From: CAVTSA01 sp963737225
GTDB lineage: Bacteria; Chloroflexota; Dormibacteria; Dormibacterales; Dormibacteraceae
Assembly (NCBI GenBank): GCA_963737225.1
Contig: CAVTSA010000004.1
Span: 620,001-684,000 of the forward strand
Reading direction: 5' to 3'
DNA length: 64,000 nt
Each line of letters opens with the position of its first letter. Positions within the stretch are counted from its first letter, which is position 1. Below are positions 24,335-32,160 of this stretch, one piece after another. Both the position numbers and the translations under genes were made by a program. Under the pieces are notes generated by a model. The model was not told where the DNA came from, made no database searches, and saw nothing but the letters and a program-made list of their open reading frames with translations.

Positions 24335-24646
24335 CTATACCCCCGCGACCAGCCGTTCCAACTGGTCCAGCCGTCCTCGCAGCACGCGCACCTCGCGCTC
24401 CAGCTGCGCGCGCTGGGCCAGCAGACCCAGTTTCTGCTCCAGGTCCTCGAGCGTCGCGACCGCGCGCCGGATGAGGTCGTGCACCGCGGCGCGGGAGGTC
24501 TGCTGCCGGGCCGCTACCTCGGCCAGCGACCAGTCGTCCCGCAGGTAGAGGGTCAGCACCTCGCGCTGGTGTGCGGTGAGCAGCGGGCCGTAGCGCTCGA
24601 ACAGCTCCACGTGCTGCTCACGCGAAGCCAACCTGTCAAGGACCAT
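24335..24646 (-). CDS. ylxM: UPF0122 (YlxM) putative helix-turn-helix protein
   Basis: Small sigma-70 region 4-like protein that co-occurs with ffh/ftsY and is thought to modulate SRP. The 103-aa form starts at ATG 24646; the recognised segment is YGPLLTAHQREVLTLYLRDD followed by the helix-turn-helix SLAEVAARQQTSRAAVHDLI. A C-terminal coiled-coil stretch follows. Translation from the longer open frame to 24784 would add a non-conserved N-terminus. Confidence 0.88.
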   Translation of the reverse strand: MVLDRLASREQHVELFERYGPLLTAHQREVLTLYLRDDWSLAEVAARQQTSRAAVHDLIRRAVATLEDLEQKLGLLAQRAQLEREVRVLRGRLDQLERLVAGV

Positions 24647-24737
24647 TACTTCACAGAGTAGCAGGTCCGGGAACGCTGCCCGAGCCGTATCTCGTAAGAC
24701 GGCCGAAAGCGGTGGCTCCCTACGCTTAGCATGGGCG

Positions 24738-26555
24738 ATGACCGGCCGGCAGACGGCGGCCGGGGCCCTTCCCGCCACGGCCAAGAGGGAGAAGCTCGAT
24801 CAGATGGCAGATCCGACGTCGCCGGTCCGAACGTCGGCAGACCCGGTACAACCCGGGATTCACTACAAGTGGATCGCCCTCAGCAACACCACCCTGGGCG
24901 TCCTGATGTCCACCATCAACGCGTCCATCACCCTCATCTCCCTGCCCGCGATCTTCCGCGGGCTGGGTCTCCAGCCGCTGGTGGCGGGCAACGTCAGCTA
25001 CCTCCTCTGGCTGCTGATGGGCTACCTGGTGGTGTCGGCGGTCTTCGTCGTCGCCCTCGGGCGCCTGGGTGACATGCGCGGGCGCGTGCGCATCTACAAC
25101 GCGGGGTTCCTGGTCTTCACGATCGGGTCGATCGCGCTCGCGCTCGACCCTCTGACAGGCGGCTCGGGCGCGCTGTGGTTGATCCTCTGGCGCATCGTCC
25201 AGGGCTTCGGCGGCGCGATGATCGCGGCGAACGCAACCGCGATCGTCACCGACGCCTTCCCGGTCACGCAGCGTGGCCTCGCCCTCGGGATCAACCAGGT
25301 CGCGGCGCTGGCCGGGAGCTTCATCGGGCTCGTCGCCGGTGGCCTGCTCTCGGTGTGGGATTGGCGGGCGGTGTTCTTCGTGAGCGTGCCGGTCGGGATC
25401 ATCGGCACGCTGTGGGCGTACCGGAGCCTGCGGGAGATCGGCGTCACCAAGCGGGCCCGGTTCGACTACCTCGGCAACGGCCTGTGGGCGGTCGGCCTGG
25501 TCGCGCTCCTGGTCGCCATCACCTACGGCATCCAGCCCTACGGGCACTCGACGGAGGGGTGGGGCAATCCGTTCGTCCTCGCCGGGCTGGTGGGCGGCGG
25601 CGCGGCTCTCATTCTGTTCTGCGTGGTCGAGCTGAGGACCCGGGAGCCGATGTTCAACGTCGGGCTCTTCCGTATCCGCGCGTTCGCCGCGGGCACCACC
25701 GCGGGCTTCCTGGCCGCCATCGCGCGCGGCGGACTGCAGTTCATGCTCATCATCTGGCTGCAGGGCATCTGGCTCCCGCTGCACGGGTACTCGTTCGAGG
25801 AGACGCCGTTCTGGGCAGGCATCTATCTGCTGCCGCTGACGCTCGGGTTCCTCATCGCCGGCCCTCTCTCGGGGTTTCTCTCCGACCGCTGGGGCGCCCG
25901 CTTCCTGGCCACCGCCGGGCTGCTGGTCGCGGCCGCCTCGTTCCTGCTCCTGGCGATGCTGCCCGTGAACTTCGCGTTTCCCGAGTTCGCCGGACTGATC
26001 TTCCTCAACGGCGTGGGATTGGGGCTGTTCTCCGCACCCAACATCGCCTCGATCATGAACTCGGTGCCGCCGGGTCAGCGCGGGGCCGCCGGCGGCCTGC
26101 AGTCGACCGCCACCTACTCCGGGATGACGCTCTCCATCGGCATCTTCTTCTCGCTCATGGTGGCGGGTCTGGCAGGGCCCATCAGGACGGCGCTCTTCAC
26201 GGGGCTGCACGGCCACGGGGTCCCGGTCGAGCTCGCCGCCGGCATCGCGTCGATCCCGCCGGTCGGGAGCCTCTTCGCCGCCTTCCTCGGATACAACCCG
26301 CTGGGGACGCTGCTCAGCGAGTTCGGGGTCAAGGCGTCGGAGCTGCCGCCGGGCACGTACCACCTCCTCACCAGCAAGGAGTACTTCCCGGGCCTGATCT
26401 CGCTCGCCTTCCATCACGGACTGGAGGTGGTGTTCGGGATGGCAGCCGCGATCATGGTTTTGGCGGCGGTCTGCTCGGTCCTGCGCGGTGGCCGGACGAT
26501 CTACGCCGAGCCATCGGTCGAGAAGCCGGCCGCGGCCGCACCCAGGCCGGACTGA
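24738..26555 (+). CDS. MFS transporter, DHA2 (14-helix) drug exporter family
   Basis: Proton-driven efflux permease, 605 aa, about 14 membrane helices. Motifs include STINASITLISLPAIF in helix 1, ALGRLGDMRGRVRIY (motif A) and WRIVQGFGGAMI (motif B). The closest general type is EmrB/QacA-like exporters. TAGCAT ends 5 nt before the ATG and no ribosome binding site is present, so a leaderless mRNA is likely. It is divergent from ylxM and convergent with the methyltransferase gene. Substrate cannot be predicted. Confidence 0.9.
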   Translation: MTGRQTAAGALPATAKREKLDQMADPTSPVRTSADPVQPGIHYKWIALSNTTLGVLMSTINASITLISLPAIFRGLGLQPLVAGNVSYLLWLLMGYLVVSAVFVVALGRLGDMRGRVRIYNAGFLVFTIGSIALALDPLTGGSGALWLILWRIVQGFGGAMIAANATAIVTDAFPVTQRGLALGINQVAALAGSFIGLVAGGLLSVWDWRAVFFVSVPVGIIGTLWAYRSLREIGVTKRARFDYLGNGLWAVGLVALLVAITYGIQPYGHSTEGWGNPFVLAGLVGGGAALILFCVVELRTREPMFNVGLFRIRAFAAGTTAGFLAAIARGGLQFMLIIWLQGIWLPLHGYSFEETPFWAGIYLLPLTLGFLIAGPLSGFLSDRWGARFLATAGLLVAAASFLLLAMLPVNFAFPEFAGLIFLNGVGLGLFSAPNIASIMNSVPPGQRGAAGGLQSTATYSGMTLSIGIFFSLMVAGLAGPIRTALFTGLHGHGVPVELAAGIASIPPVGSLFAAFLGYNPLGTLLSEFGVKASELPPGTYHLLTSKEYFPGLISLAFHHGLEVVFGMAAAIMVLAAVCSVLRGGRTIYAEPSVEKPAAAAPRPD

Positions 26556-26567
26556 CCTCGCTCCCAC

Positions 26568-26584
26568 GCCTGGCGGCACCAGGC
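26568..26584. terminator. Hairpin between convergent genes
   Basis: A 6-bp stem (GCCTGG/CCAGGC) with a 5-nt loop lies between the ends of the exporter and the methyltransferase genes. There is no T-tract, so it would be a weak or Rho-aided bidirectional terminator. Confidence 0.35.
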
Positions 26585-26619
26585 CGCGGCGGGAGGACCC
26601 AGCCGGGCGGCCGGCGCCG

Positions 26620-27276
26620 CTACCTCCGCCGTTCCGCGACCACCCAGAAGGAGGAGGCCTCGTCGAGACCCGACGCACCGTCGGTGGCGCCCAGGCGTCT
26701 CAGGTACAGCTGGGCCGCGGCGCAGTAGCGGTCCATCTCCTCCGGCCACAGCAGCGGGACCGTCGCCGCCTGCGTGTGGCCCGTCTCGTAATCGATCTCG
26801 AGGTCGACCTCGCTTTCCCGGCGGTGTCTCACCCGGACCCCGGCGTGGGCTCCGGACTCCAGCCAGTGCGGGTTGAGCAGCTCGAAGGCCAGGCGGCCGC
26901 CCGGGGCCAGGTGCCTCGCGGCGCCGCGCAACAGGGCGCGCGTGCAGAGGATGTTGGAGGGGGCGATCACCCGCTGGAAGCGCTCGGGGAGACGCAGGTT
27001 CTCGATCCGCGCCCGGTGGGTCTCGATGCGGGGTTCCCGGAGCTGGAGACGGGCGAGCATGCCGGGATGGCTGTCGACCCCGACCAGCGGCACCCCGGCA
27101 CGAAAAAGCGGGACCCCCAGGCGCCCGGTCCCGATCCCCAGATAGAGGGTCCGGGTGCCGAGCGGCGCGCAAAAGCCCAGCCAGGGCTCGAGGTCGCCCG
27201 CTTCCGGGAGGGCCGCGTAGAGCTCGGCGAAGCCGGGGTCGGGAGCCGCCGGGTCGTCTCGCACCACGCCACCCAT
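26620..27276 (-). CDS. Class I SAM-dependent methyltransferase
   Basis: 218-aa Rossmann-fold methyltransferase. Motif I reads YLGIGTGRLGVPLFRAG with the acidic motif II residue in VGVDSHPGMLARL; later motifs are degenerate. The target is unknown. ATG 27276 is chosen because TACCGT lies 7 nt before it and the alternative GTG 27285 falls within that hexamer. It is divergent from an inositol phosphatase gene, with an R2 palindrome pair between. Confidence 0.8.
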   Translation of the reverse strand: MGGVVRDDPAAPDPGFAELYAALPEAGDLEPWLGFCAPLGTRTLYLGIGTGRLGVPLFRAGVPLVGVDSHPGMLARLQLREPRIETHRARIENLRLPERFQRVIAPSNILCTRALLRGAARHLAPGGRLAFELLNPHWLESGAHAGVRVRHRRESEVDLEIDYETGHTQAATVPLLWPEEMDRYCAAAQLYLRRLGATDGASGLDEASSFWVVAERRR

Positions 27277-27326
27277 CCGCCCCACGGTACCTTGGAGCCA
27301 GGCAGGTGCTGAGAAGGATCACCGGT

Positions 27327-27392
27327 GGGCCGTTGGTGCACCAATCGCCCGGTCCGGGTGACCAAGGTGGGTTGTTGGTGCACCAATCGCCC
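27327..27392. repeat. R2 palindrome pair A (TTGGTGCACCAA family)
   Basis: Two perfect TTGGTGCACCAA cores at 27333-27344 and 27375-27386, centres 42 bp apart, each followed by TCGCCC. It lies in the divergent promoter region between the methyltransferase and inositol phosphatase genes. Confidence 0.9.
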
Positions 27393-27422
27393 TGTCCCGC
27401 TCCGCCGATGTCCGCGACCTAG

Positions 27423-28199
27423 ATGCTGGAGGTGGCGGTCGAGGCGGCCCGCGCCGGCGCGGCTGTGCTGCGCGCGGCGGGCCTCAGCTTGCGCACGGGT
27501 ACCGCCAAGGGTCCCGGCGACTGGGTGACCGAGTTCGACCGCGCGAGTGAGGACGCGATCCTCGAGGTCCTGGCCCGCCTCGCGCCCGGCGTCCCCGTGC
27601 TGGCCGAGGAAGCCGGCGGACGGTGGCAGCCCACGATGTGGGCAGTCGACCCCCTGGACGGGACGACGAACTTCACGCGCGGCCTCCCCGTGGTCGGCGT
27701 CTCGGTTGGACTGCTCCGCGACGGCGTCCCCGAGCTCGGGTGCGTGATCGCACCCTGGCTCGGCCTCGAGATCGCCGGCGGCCGGCGGGAGGGCGCCCGC
27801 CTGAATGGGGACGAGCTGCCGCCGCTGGCCGGCGTGGGCGAGCGGCCGATCGCGGCGGCGATCGTCGCCACCGGCGCACCCTTCCGTCACAAAGAGCGCC
27901 TGCCGCGCTACGCACCGGTGGCCCTTGGTGCCCAGCAGCGCTTCGAGGACCTGCGACGGCTGGGGGCGGCTGCGGTCGACCTCTCCTGGTGCGGGACCGG
28001 TCAGCTGGACGGCTATTTCGAGCTCGGGCTGGGCACGTGGGACCTGGCGGCGGGTGCGGCGGTGCTGCTGGCCGTCGGCGGGCGAGTCACCGACTGGCAG
28101 GGCGGCGACGGCTGGGTCCGCTCCGGCAACGTGCTGGCCGGCCGCCCGGCAGTCGTCGAGTCACTGCTCGAGCTGGCCCGTCAGGCGCCTGAGCGGTAG
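27423..28199 (+). CDS. Inositol monophosphatase family protein
   Basis: Mg2+-dependent, Li+-sensitive type phosphatase (258 aa). Metal-site motifs are LAEEAGG, WAVDPLDGTTNFTRGLP and, near the C-terminus, GTWDLAAGAAVLLAVGG. Substrates in the family include inositol phosphate, histidinol phosphate, fructose 1,6-bisphosphate and PAP. No pathway neighbours help. Its 3' end overlaps the PHP gene on the opposite strand by 39 bp, an unusually long convergent overlap. Confidence 0.88.
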   Translation: MLEVAVEAARAGAAVLRAAGLSLRTGTAKGPGDWVTEFDRASEDAILEVLARLAPGVPVLAEEAGGRWQPTMWAVDPLDGTTNFTRGLPVVGVSVGLLRDGVPELGCVIAPWLGLEIAGGRREGARLNGDELPPLAGVGERPIAAAIVATGAPFRHKERLPRYAPVALGAQQRFEDLRRLGAAAVDLSWCGTGQLDGYFELGLGTWDLAAGAAVLLAVGGRVTDWQGGDGWVRSGNVLAGRPAVVESLLELARQAPER

Positions 28200-28889
28200 C
28201 TCGACCAGGCTGCGGCGCTGCTGCTTGATCAGCTCCCAGGCGGGAACGCTGGCGCGGCGTCCGGGAAGGGGCCGCACGGTGTGCTCGAGCACGCCACGGC
28301 GGAAGTCCTCCGCCGAGGTCCCTTCGAAGTCGGTCAGCGCTCGCCCCAAATCGTGGGCCCCGAAGTGGCTGTCGCTCGAACCCACCGCCGCCCCCAGCCG
28401 GTCCTCGTGCTCTTCGTAGAAGGCTCGCAGCCGGCGCAGGCGGCCGGCGCCGATGGGAGCGGTGTGGAGAAGCTCGATGCCGTCGACCGTCCGGTCCTCG
28501 ATGAGGCGGCTCAGCATGCCGGGCTGACAGCTGGCGAAGTAGGTGGGCATGAACGGGTGCGGGATGACGGCCAGGCCGCCCTGGTCGTGGATGGCGTCGA
28601 CGGTCCACGGCAGGGGCTGCCCGGCCGGGATCGGGCGCTCCAGAAACCACGCCAGCACATGCGTCTGCGCCGGCCAGGCGGTGGTCACCTCCTGACCCTT
28701 GATCACCACCAGCCCCACCTCGCCGCCCCGATCGAAGACCTCGTCCGCGGCCGCCATGGTGTCGTGGTCCGAGATCGCGATCAGCCGCAGGCCGAGCGAG
28801 ACGGCCGCCTCGACCAGCTCTTGCGGGGACACCATCCCGTCACTGGCGGTGGTGTGGCAGTGCGGATCCGCCAGGCTGCGCTGAGCCAC
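28161..28889 (-). CDS. PHP-domain phosphoesterase
   Basis: Polymerase-and-histidinol-phosphatase fold metal-dependent phosphoesterase, 242 aa. Metal residues appear in DPHCHTTASDG, AISDHDTM, IPHPF and GSSDSH. The family includes 3',5'-nucleoside bisphosphate phosphatases and nucleases. The true start is GTG 28889, 8 bp after the ftsY stop, because the HCHT motif precedes the first ATG; an open frame continues upstream through ftsY in another phase. It is probably co-transcribed with ftsY. Confidence 0.85.
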   Translation of the reverse strand: MAQRSLADPHCHTTASDGMVSPQELVEAAVSLGLRLIAISDHDTMAAADEVFDRGGEVGLVVIKGQEVTTAWPAQTHVLAWFLERPIPAGQPLPWTVDAIHDQGGLAVIPHPFMPTYFASCQPGMLSRLIEDRTVDGIELLHTAPIGAGRLRRLRAFYEEHEDRLGAAVGSSDSHFGAHDLGRALTDFEGTSAEDFRRGVLEHTVRPLPGRRASVPAWELIKQQRRSLVELPLRRLTGQLEQ

Positions 28890-28897
28890 CGGACGCG

Positions 28898-29788
28898 TCA
28901 GGCGATCCCGCCGAACACGGCGCGGGCGAACTCGGGAACCGAGAAGGGCGCCAGGTCCTCCAGGCCCTCGCCCGCGCCGATCAATTTGGTGGGCACGCCC
29001 AGCGCCTGCTCGATCGCGACCACGGCACCGCCCTTGGCCGTGCCGTCCATCTTCGTCAGCACCAGGCCCGAGATGCCAAGTGCGTCGTTGAAGCCCCTGG
29101 CCTGCGCGAGGTTGGCCTGTCCCAGGTTGCCGTCGAGGACGAGCAGTGACTCGTGGGGCGCCCCCGGGAGCGCCCGGCCGGCGACCCGTCCGATCTTGGA
29201 CAGCTCCTGAAGCAGGTTGTGCTGCGTCTGCAGGCGGCCGGCGGTATCCACCAGCACCACCCCGTATCCGCGATGTCCGGCCGACTGGAGCGCGTCGAAG
29301 ACGACCGCGGCCGGATCCCCTCCCGCCCGTCCCGCGAAGCAGGGCACCTGTGCCCGCTCCGCCCACACCTGCATCTGCTCGATGCCGGCGGCGCGAAAGG
29401 TGTCCGCGGCGACGATCAGCGGGTTGAATCCGTCGCGCTTCAGGAAGTACCCGAGCTTGGCGACGGTGGTCGTCTTGCCGGATCCGTTGATCCCGTAGAG
29501 CAGGACGCAGGAGGGTCGGGCACCGATCATCAGGCCGCGCGCCTGGTCGGACATGATCTCGACCAGAGACTGCTCCAGGGCCCCGCCGGCCTCCTGGAGC
29601 GTGCGAGGACCCTTCTCACCGACCGCAGCGGTGATGGTCTGGGCCAGAGCGGGGCCGACGTCGCCCGCCACCAGCAGCTCCTCGAGGTCGTCATAGAAGC
29701 CTGGCGTGAGCGGCGTGCCGGCCGCGCGGAGACCGTCGGTGAACAGATTTCGGGTGCGCGTGGCGACGCGCTGCCAGAGGGAGGGCAT
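28898..29788 (-). CDS. ftsY: Signal recognition particle receptor FtsY
   Basis: Membrane-side SRP GTPase. The 296-aa protein has only the NG domains without the long acidic A domain. Motifs: P-loop GINGSGKTTT at 99-108, ADTFRAAGIEQM, VDTAGRLQTQHNLLQEL, LTKMDGTAKGGAV and the C-terminal GAGEGLEDLAPF. It lies in the conserved smc-ftsY-ffh order, although here an MBL-Rieske gene and an orphan gene are inserted between smc and ftsY. Confidence 0.95.
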   Translation of the reverse strand: MPSLWQRVATRTRNLFTDGLRAAGTPLTPGFYDDLEELLVAGDVGPALAQTITAAVGEKGPRTLQEAGGALEQSLVEIMSDQARGLMIGARPSCVLLYGINGSGKTTTVAKLGYFLKRDGFNPLIVAADTFRAAGIEQMQVWAERAQVPCFAGRAGGDPAAVVFDALQSAGHRGYGVVLVDTAGRLQTQHNLLQELSKIGRVAGRALPGAPHESLLVLDGNLGQANLAQARGFNDALGISGLVLTKMDGTAKGGAVVAIEQALGVPTKLIGAGEGLEDLAPFSVPEFARAVFGGIA

Positions 29789-29811
29789 CGAGGCCCATTT
29801 TGCACAGAAGG

Positions 29812-29840
29812 TTGATCTGGGCCGCCTGATTCACTATGAT
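29812..29840 (+). promoter_or_regulatory. Sigma-70-type promoter
   Basis: TTGATC (29812-29817) and TATGAT (29835-29840) are separated by exactly 17 bp, the best classical promoter in the window. Transcription would start near 29847, upstream of the small orphan gene, and run to the terminator at 30364. Confidence 0.7.
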
Positions 29841-29920
29841 GAGGCACGCGTCTAGGTTTCTAGCGCACAAGTTTCGTCGCGATGTTTCTGGATACTTCAC
29901 ACAAGGAGACGATCCTTCTC

Positions 29921-30337
29921 ATGGCCGGACCGATCAACATCGACCCTTCCAAGCCCCCTCGCCACGACCCCGAGTTCGGCACCGCGACCCATGCCGACGT
30001 GGCTCCCTTCCTCGGCATCATGACCGTGCTTCGCGAGCCGACCGTGGCCCCCGCGTTCACGCGGCTCATCACCGGTCGCCTGGAGGAGGCGGACGAAGCG
30101 CCGCTGGCTCACCTGTTCGAAGAGATCTGCACGCTGGCCATCCACCGCCTGATCGCCGAAGACCTCCTCTTTGACGCGTTCGCCATCGACCTCTACTGGG
30201 ACCGGCTGAAGGACACCGTGATGCGCGTTCGCGAGGAGTCGGGGAACGTCAAGTTCTGCGAGAACTTCGAAGCCGCGGCGAGGCTCGCGCAGGCGTACCG
30301 CGAGCGGCGTCCGCACAAGCAGCTCGTGAGCGTCTGA
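29921..30337 (+). CDS. Conserved-looking hypothetical protein
   Basis: I do not recognise this 138-aa protein. It is soluble, without signal or membrane segments, and mainly helical by eye, with acidic and hydrophobic alternation (LEEADEAPLAHLFEEICTLA) and a basic C-terminus. ATG 29921 has AAGGAG about 12 nt upstream; ATG 29882 (151 aa) is an alternative. It forms a one-gene unit: strong promoter in front and strong intrinsic terminator behind, between ftsY and the MBL-Rieske gene. That isolation suggests steady or high expression. Confidence 0.7.
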   Translation: MAGPINIDPSKPPRHDPEFGTATHADVAPFLGIMTVLREPTVAPAFTRLITGRLEEADEAPLAHLFEEICTLAIHRLIAEDLLFDAFAIDLYWDRLKDTVMRVREESGNVKFCENFEAAARLAQAYRERRPHKQLVSV

Positions 30338-30363
30338 GCACGGATACCTCCTCCCTCCAACGG

Positions 30364-30396
30364 GCGCCGGTCCTGCGGGGCCGGCGCTCTCTTTTT
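30364..30396 (+). terminator. Intrinsic terminator
   Basis: A GC-rich stem (GCGCCGG/CCGGCGC, extended by CC/GG) is followed by TCTCTTTTT. This is the only textbook Rho-independent terminator noticed in the window. It follows the orphan gene and precedes the end of the convergent MBL-Rieske gene. Confidence 0.85.
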
Positions 30397-30442
30397 GGGC
30401 GCGCCGCACGCGGTCTCCCCATCCGGTCCGACCGCCGGGGCT

Positions 30443-32107
30443 TCAGCGCCGTGCCGGGTCGCGCCCGCCCGGGAACTTCTGGGGGTTGTACCAGCAGTGG
30501 GCGCAGGTGGCGCGCACCGCCGCCCCGGCCACCTCGACCGATGGAATCGGCGGAACCGGCCCCTGGTCGCCCGCCTGCTCGTCCAGCCGCCGGGCGTAGA
30601 GCCGGCGGTCGTCGGAGGTGAGGCAGCGGCCGGTCGCGAGCTCGAACTGCCAGCCGTGCAGATCGCAGGTCAGCACCCCGTCCTCGACGTGGCCGAACTT
30701 GGTGAGGTCCGCTTTCAGGTGGGGACAGCGGCGCTGGACGCGGTACCCCTCGAGCTCGAAGAACTGCTCCTCGGAGCTCTGCTCCACGTAGAACCCCTCG
30801 GCGTACTGCAGGCGCTCCATGGAGAGGCACTTGAAGAAGTTGTAGACGTACTCGTTGTAGGCGCCCTTTCGCTTGGCCTCGAAGCGGCAGGACAGGAACA
30901 GCTCGTTGACCCAGTCCTCGGCGTGCACCAGGACGCAGTGCTCGACGAAGGCCCGGTCCATCGCGTAGTAGAAATCCCAGTCCTGGCCCGTCCAGGGCTC
31001 GACCACACGCCGGTGGAAGTCGATCGCGATCCCGTCGCCGTCGCGGAAGTCGACGACGACGACGCCGTTGATGCCGGCACAGGTGACGTCGGCGCGCTTC
31101 AGCAGGGGCTCGAACCACTCCTGGAGCGCCGGCACGATGTCGACCTGGTGGCGTGGCCAGGCGGCCTTCTCCCCCTGCAGCCGATCGTCCCAGCGCGCCC
31201 GGTACTCGTCGAGGTAGTCACCCTTCCGATCGAACATGCGCCGGATCTCGGCCTCCGGGAGAGGGTGTTCGAGGTGCGGACGCCCGCCGTTCAGCTCGAT
31301 CGTGGTGCCGGGGACTGCCAGCAGCGCGTTGTCGCGGCCCTGCTCCCGCAGGTAGTCGATGAAGGCGGCCTGGTCGGGGAAGCTGTTGGCGGGGTCGCGG
31401 TCCAGGTCGTTGATCCAGCGCAGCTCGTCGTCGAGAAAGCAGGGCGGGCCCGCCGAGGGGAAGACCCAACGGGCCTCGAACTCCTCGATGTAGCGGTGCG
31501 CCCGCGCCATCTCGTTGGCACGCTTCTTGCGGCCCAGCGCGTCGAGCATCTTGGGGGGATAGTCGTAGACGAACGGGTACCAGATGGCCCCCGAGTACTG
31601 GAGGAAGTGTGCGTCGAGGGGACCCATCTCCCGCAGGCGCTCGATGTCGATCGGTCGCGAGTCGTTCTGGTCGAAGATCCGGTGCTCGCCGTCATCGATG
31701 ATCATGCCGGAGTCCCCGATCGGTCCGTCGGTCGGAGCCACCATCGCCGCCACCGTGAGCCGCAGGCCTCCCACGTCGACCGGCTCCAGGTGCCTCGTCT
31801 CCAGGAAGGTGGTGAAGCCCATCCCCTGGAGGCGCTCCCTGAGCAGCGGCAGTGGGTAGGCGGGGAGGATGACCGTCGCCCGCTTGTCGACGTGCTCGGT
31901 CAAAAAGCGCACGTCCATGTGGTCGTAGTGCAGGTGTGAGACGTAGAGGAAGTCGGGGTTCGCGATCGTATGCGGATCGATCGCGTCGTTGGCCGGGAAC
32001 GGGAACCAGGACGCGAAGTAGGCGGGGTTGAACCAGGGATCGCTGAGGATCGTGCCGGCCCTCGTCTCCACGAACAGGCCCGCATGGCCCAGGTAGGTGA
32101 TCCGCAT
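30443..32107 (-). CDS. Metallo-beta-lactamase/UlaG-like domain fused to Rieske [2Fe-2S] domain
   Basis: 554-aa fusion. Residues 1-270 are an UlaG-type MBL hydrolase (YLGHAGLFVE, SHLHYDHMD, then metal-site residues). The middle (about 280-440) is unassigned, rich in aromatic and acidic residues. Residues about 445-500 form a Rieske domain: RCPHLKADL...GVLTCDLHGWQFE with the C-x-H and C-x2-H ligands. A further CAHCWYNP motif lies near the end. CMP-Neu5Ac hydroxylases combine the same two domains in the reverse order. Substrate unknown; perhaps an oxygenase or lactone hydrolase. It is 53 bp downstream of smc. Confidence 0.82.
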   Translation of the reverse strand: MRITYLGHAGLFVETRAGTILSDPWFNPAYFASWFPFPANDAIDPHTIANPDFLYVSHLHYDHMDVRFLTEHVDKRATVILPAYPLPLLRERLQGMGFTTFLETRHLEPVDVGGLRLTVAAMVAPTDGPIGDSGMIIDDGEHRIFDQNDSRPIDIERLREMGPLDAHFLQYSGAIWYPFVYDYPPKMLDALGRKKRANEMARAHRYIEEFEARWVFPSAGPPCFLDDELRWINDLDRDPANSFPDQAAFIDYLREQGRDNALLAVPGTTIELNGGRPHLEHPLPEAEIRRMFDRKGDYLDEYRARWDDRLQGEKAAWPRHQVDIVPALQEWFEPLLKRADVTCAGINGVVVVDFRDGDGIAIDFHRRVVEPWTGQDWDFYYAMDRAFVEHCVLVHAEDWVNELFLSCRFEAKRKGAYNEYVYNFFKCLSMERLQYAEGFYVEQSSEEQFFELEGYRVQRRCPHLKADLTKFGHVEDGVLTCDLHGWQFELATGRCLTSDDRRLYARRLDEQAGDQGPVPPIPSVEVAGAAVRATCAHCWYNPQKFPGGRDPARR

Positions 32108-32160
32108 GCGCTATCGAGTTAACCAGACGGGGAGGCCGCCGCTCAGCGGTGCGCCGACAC

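Noticed and set aside
24726..26678. 650-codon open frame antisense to the MFS gene
   Set aside because: Arg, Asp and Gln-rich low-complexity sequence, typical of an antisense shadow in GC-rich DNA; the sense frame is a clear transporter.
28890..29366. N-terminal extension of the PHP protein through the ftsY gene
   Set aside because: That part is in another frame of conserved ftsY; GTG 28889 gives the normal PHP N-terminus.
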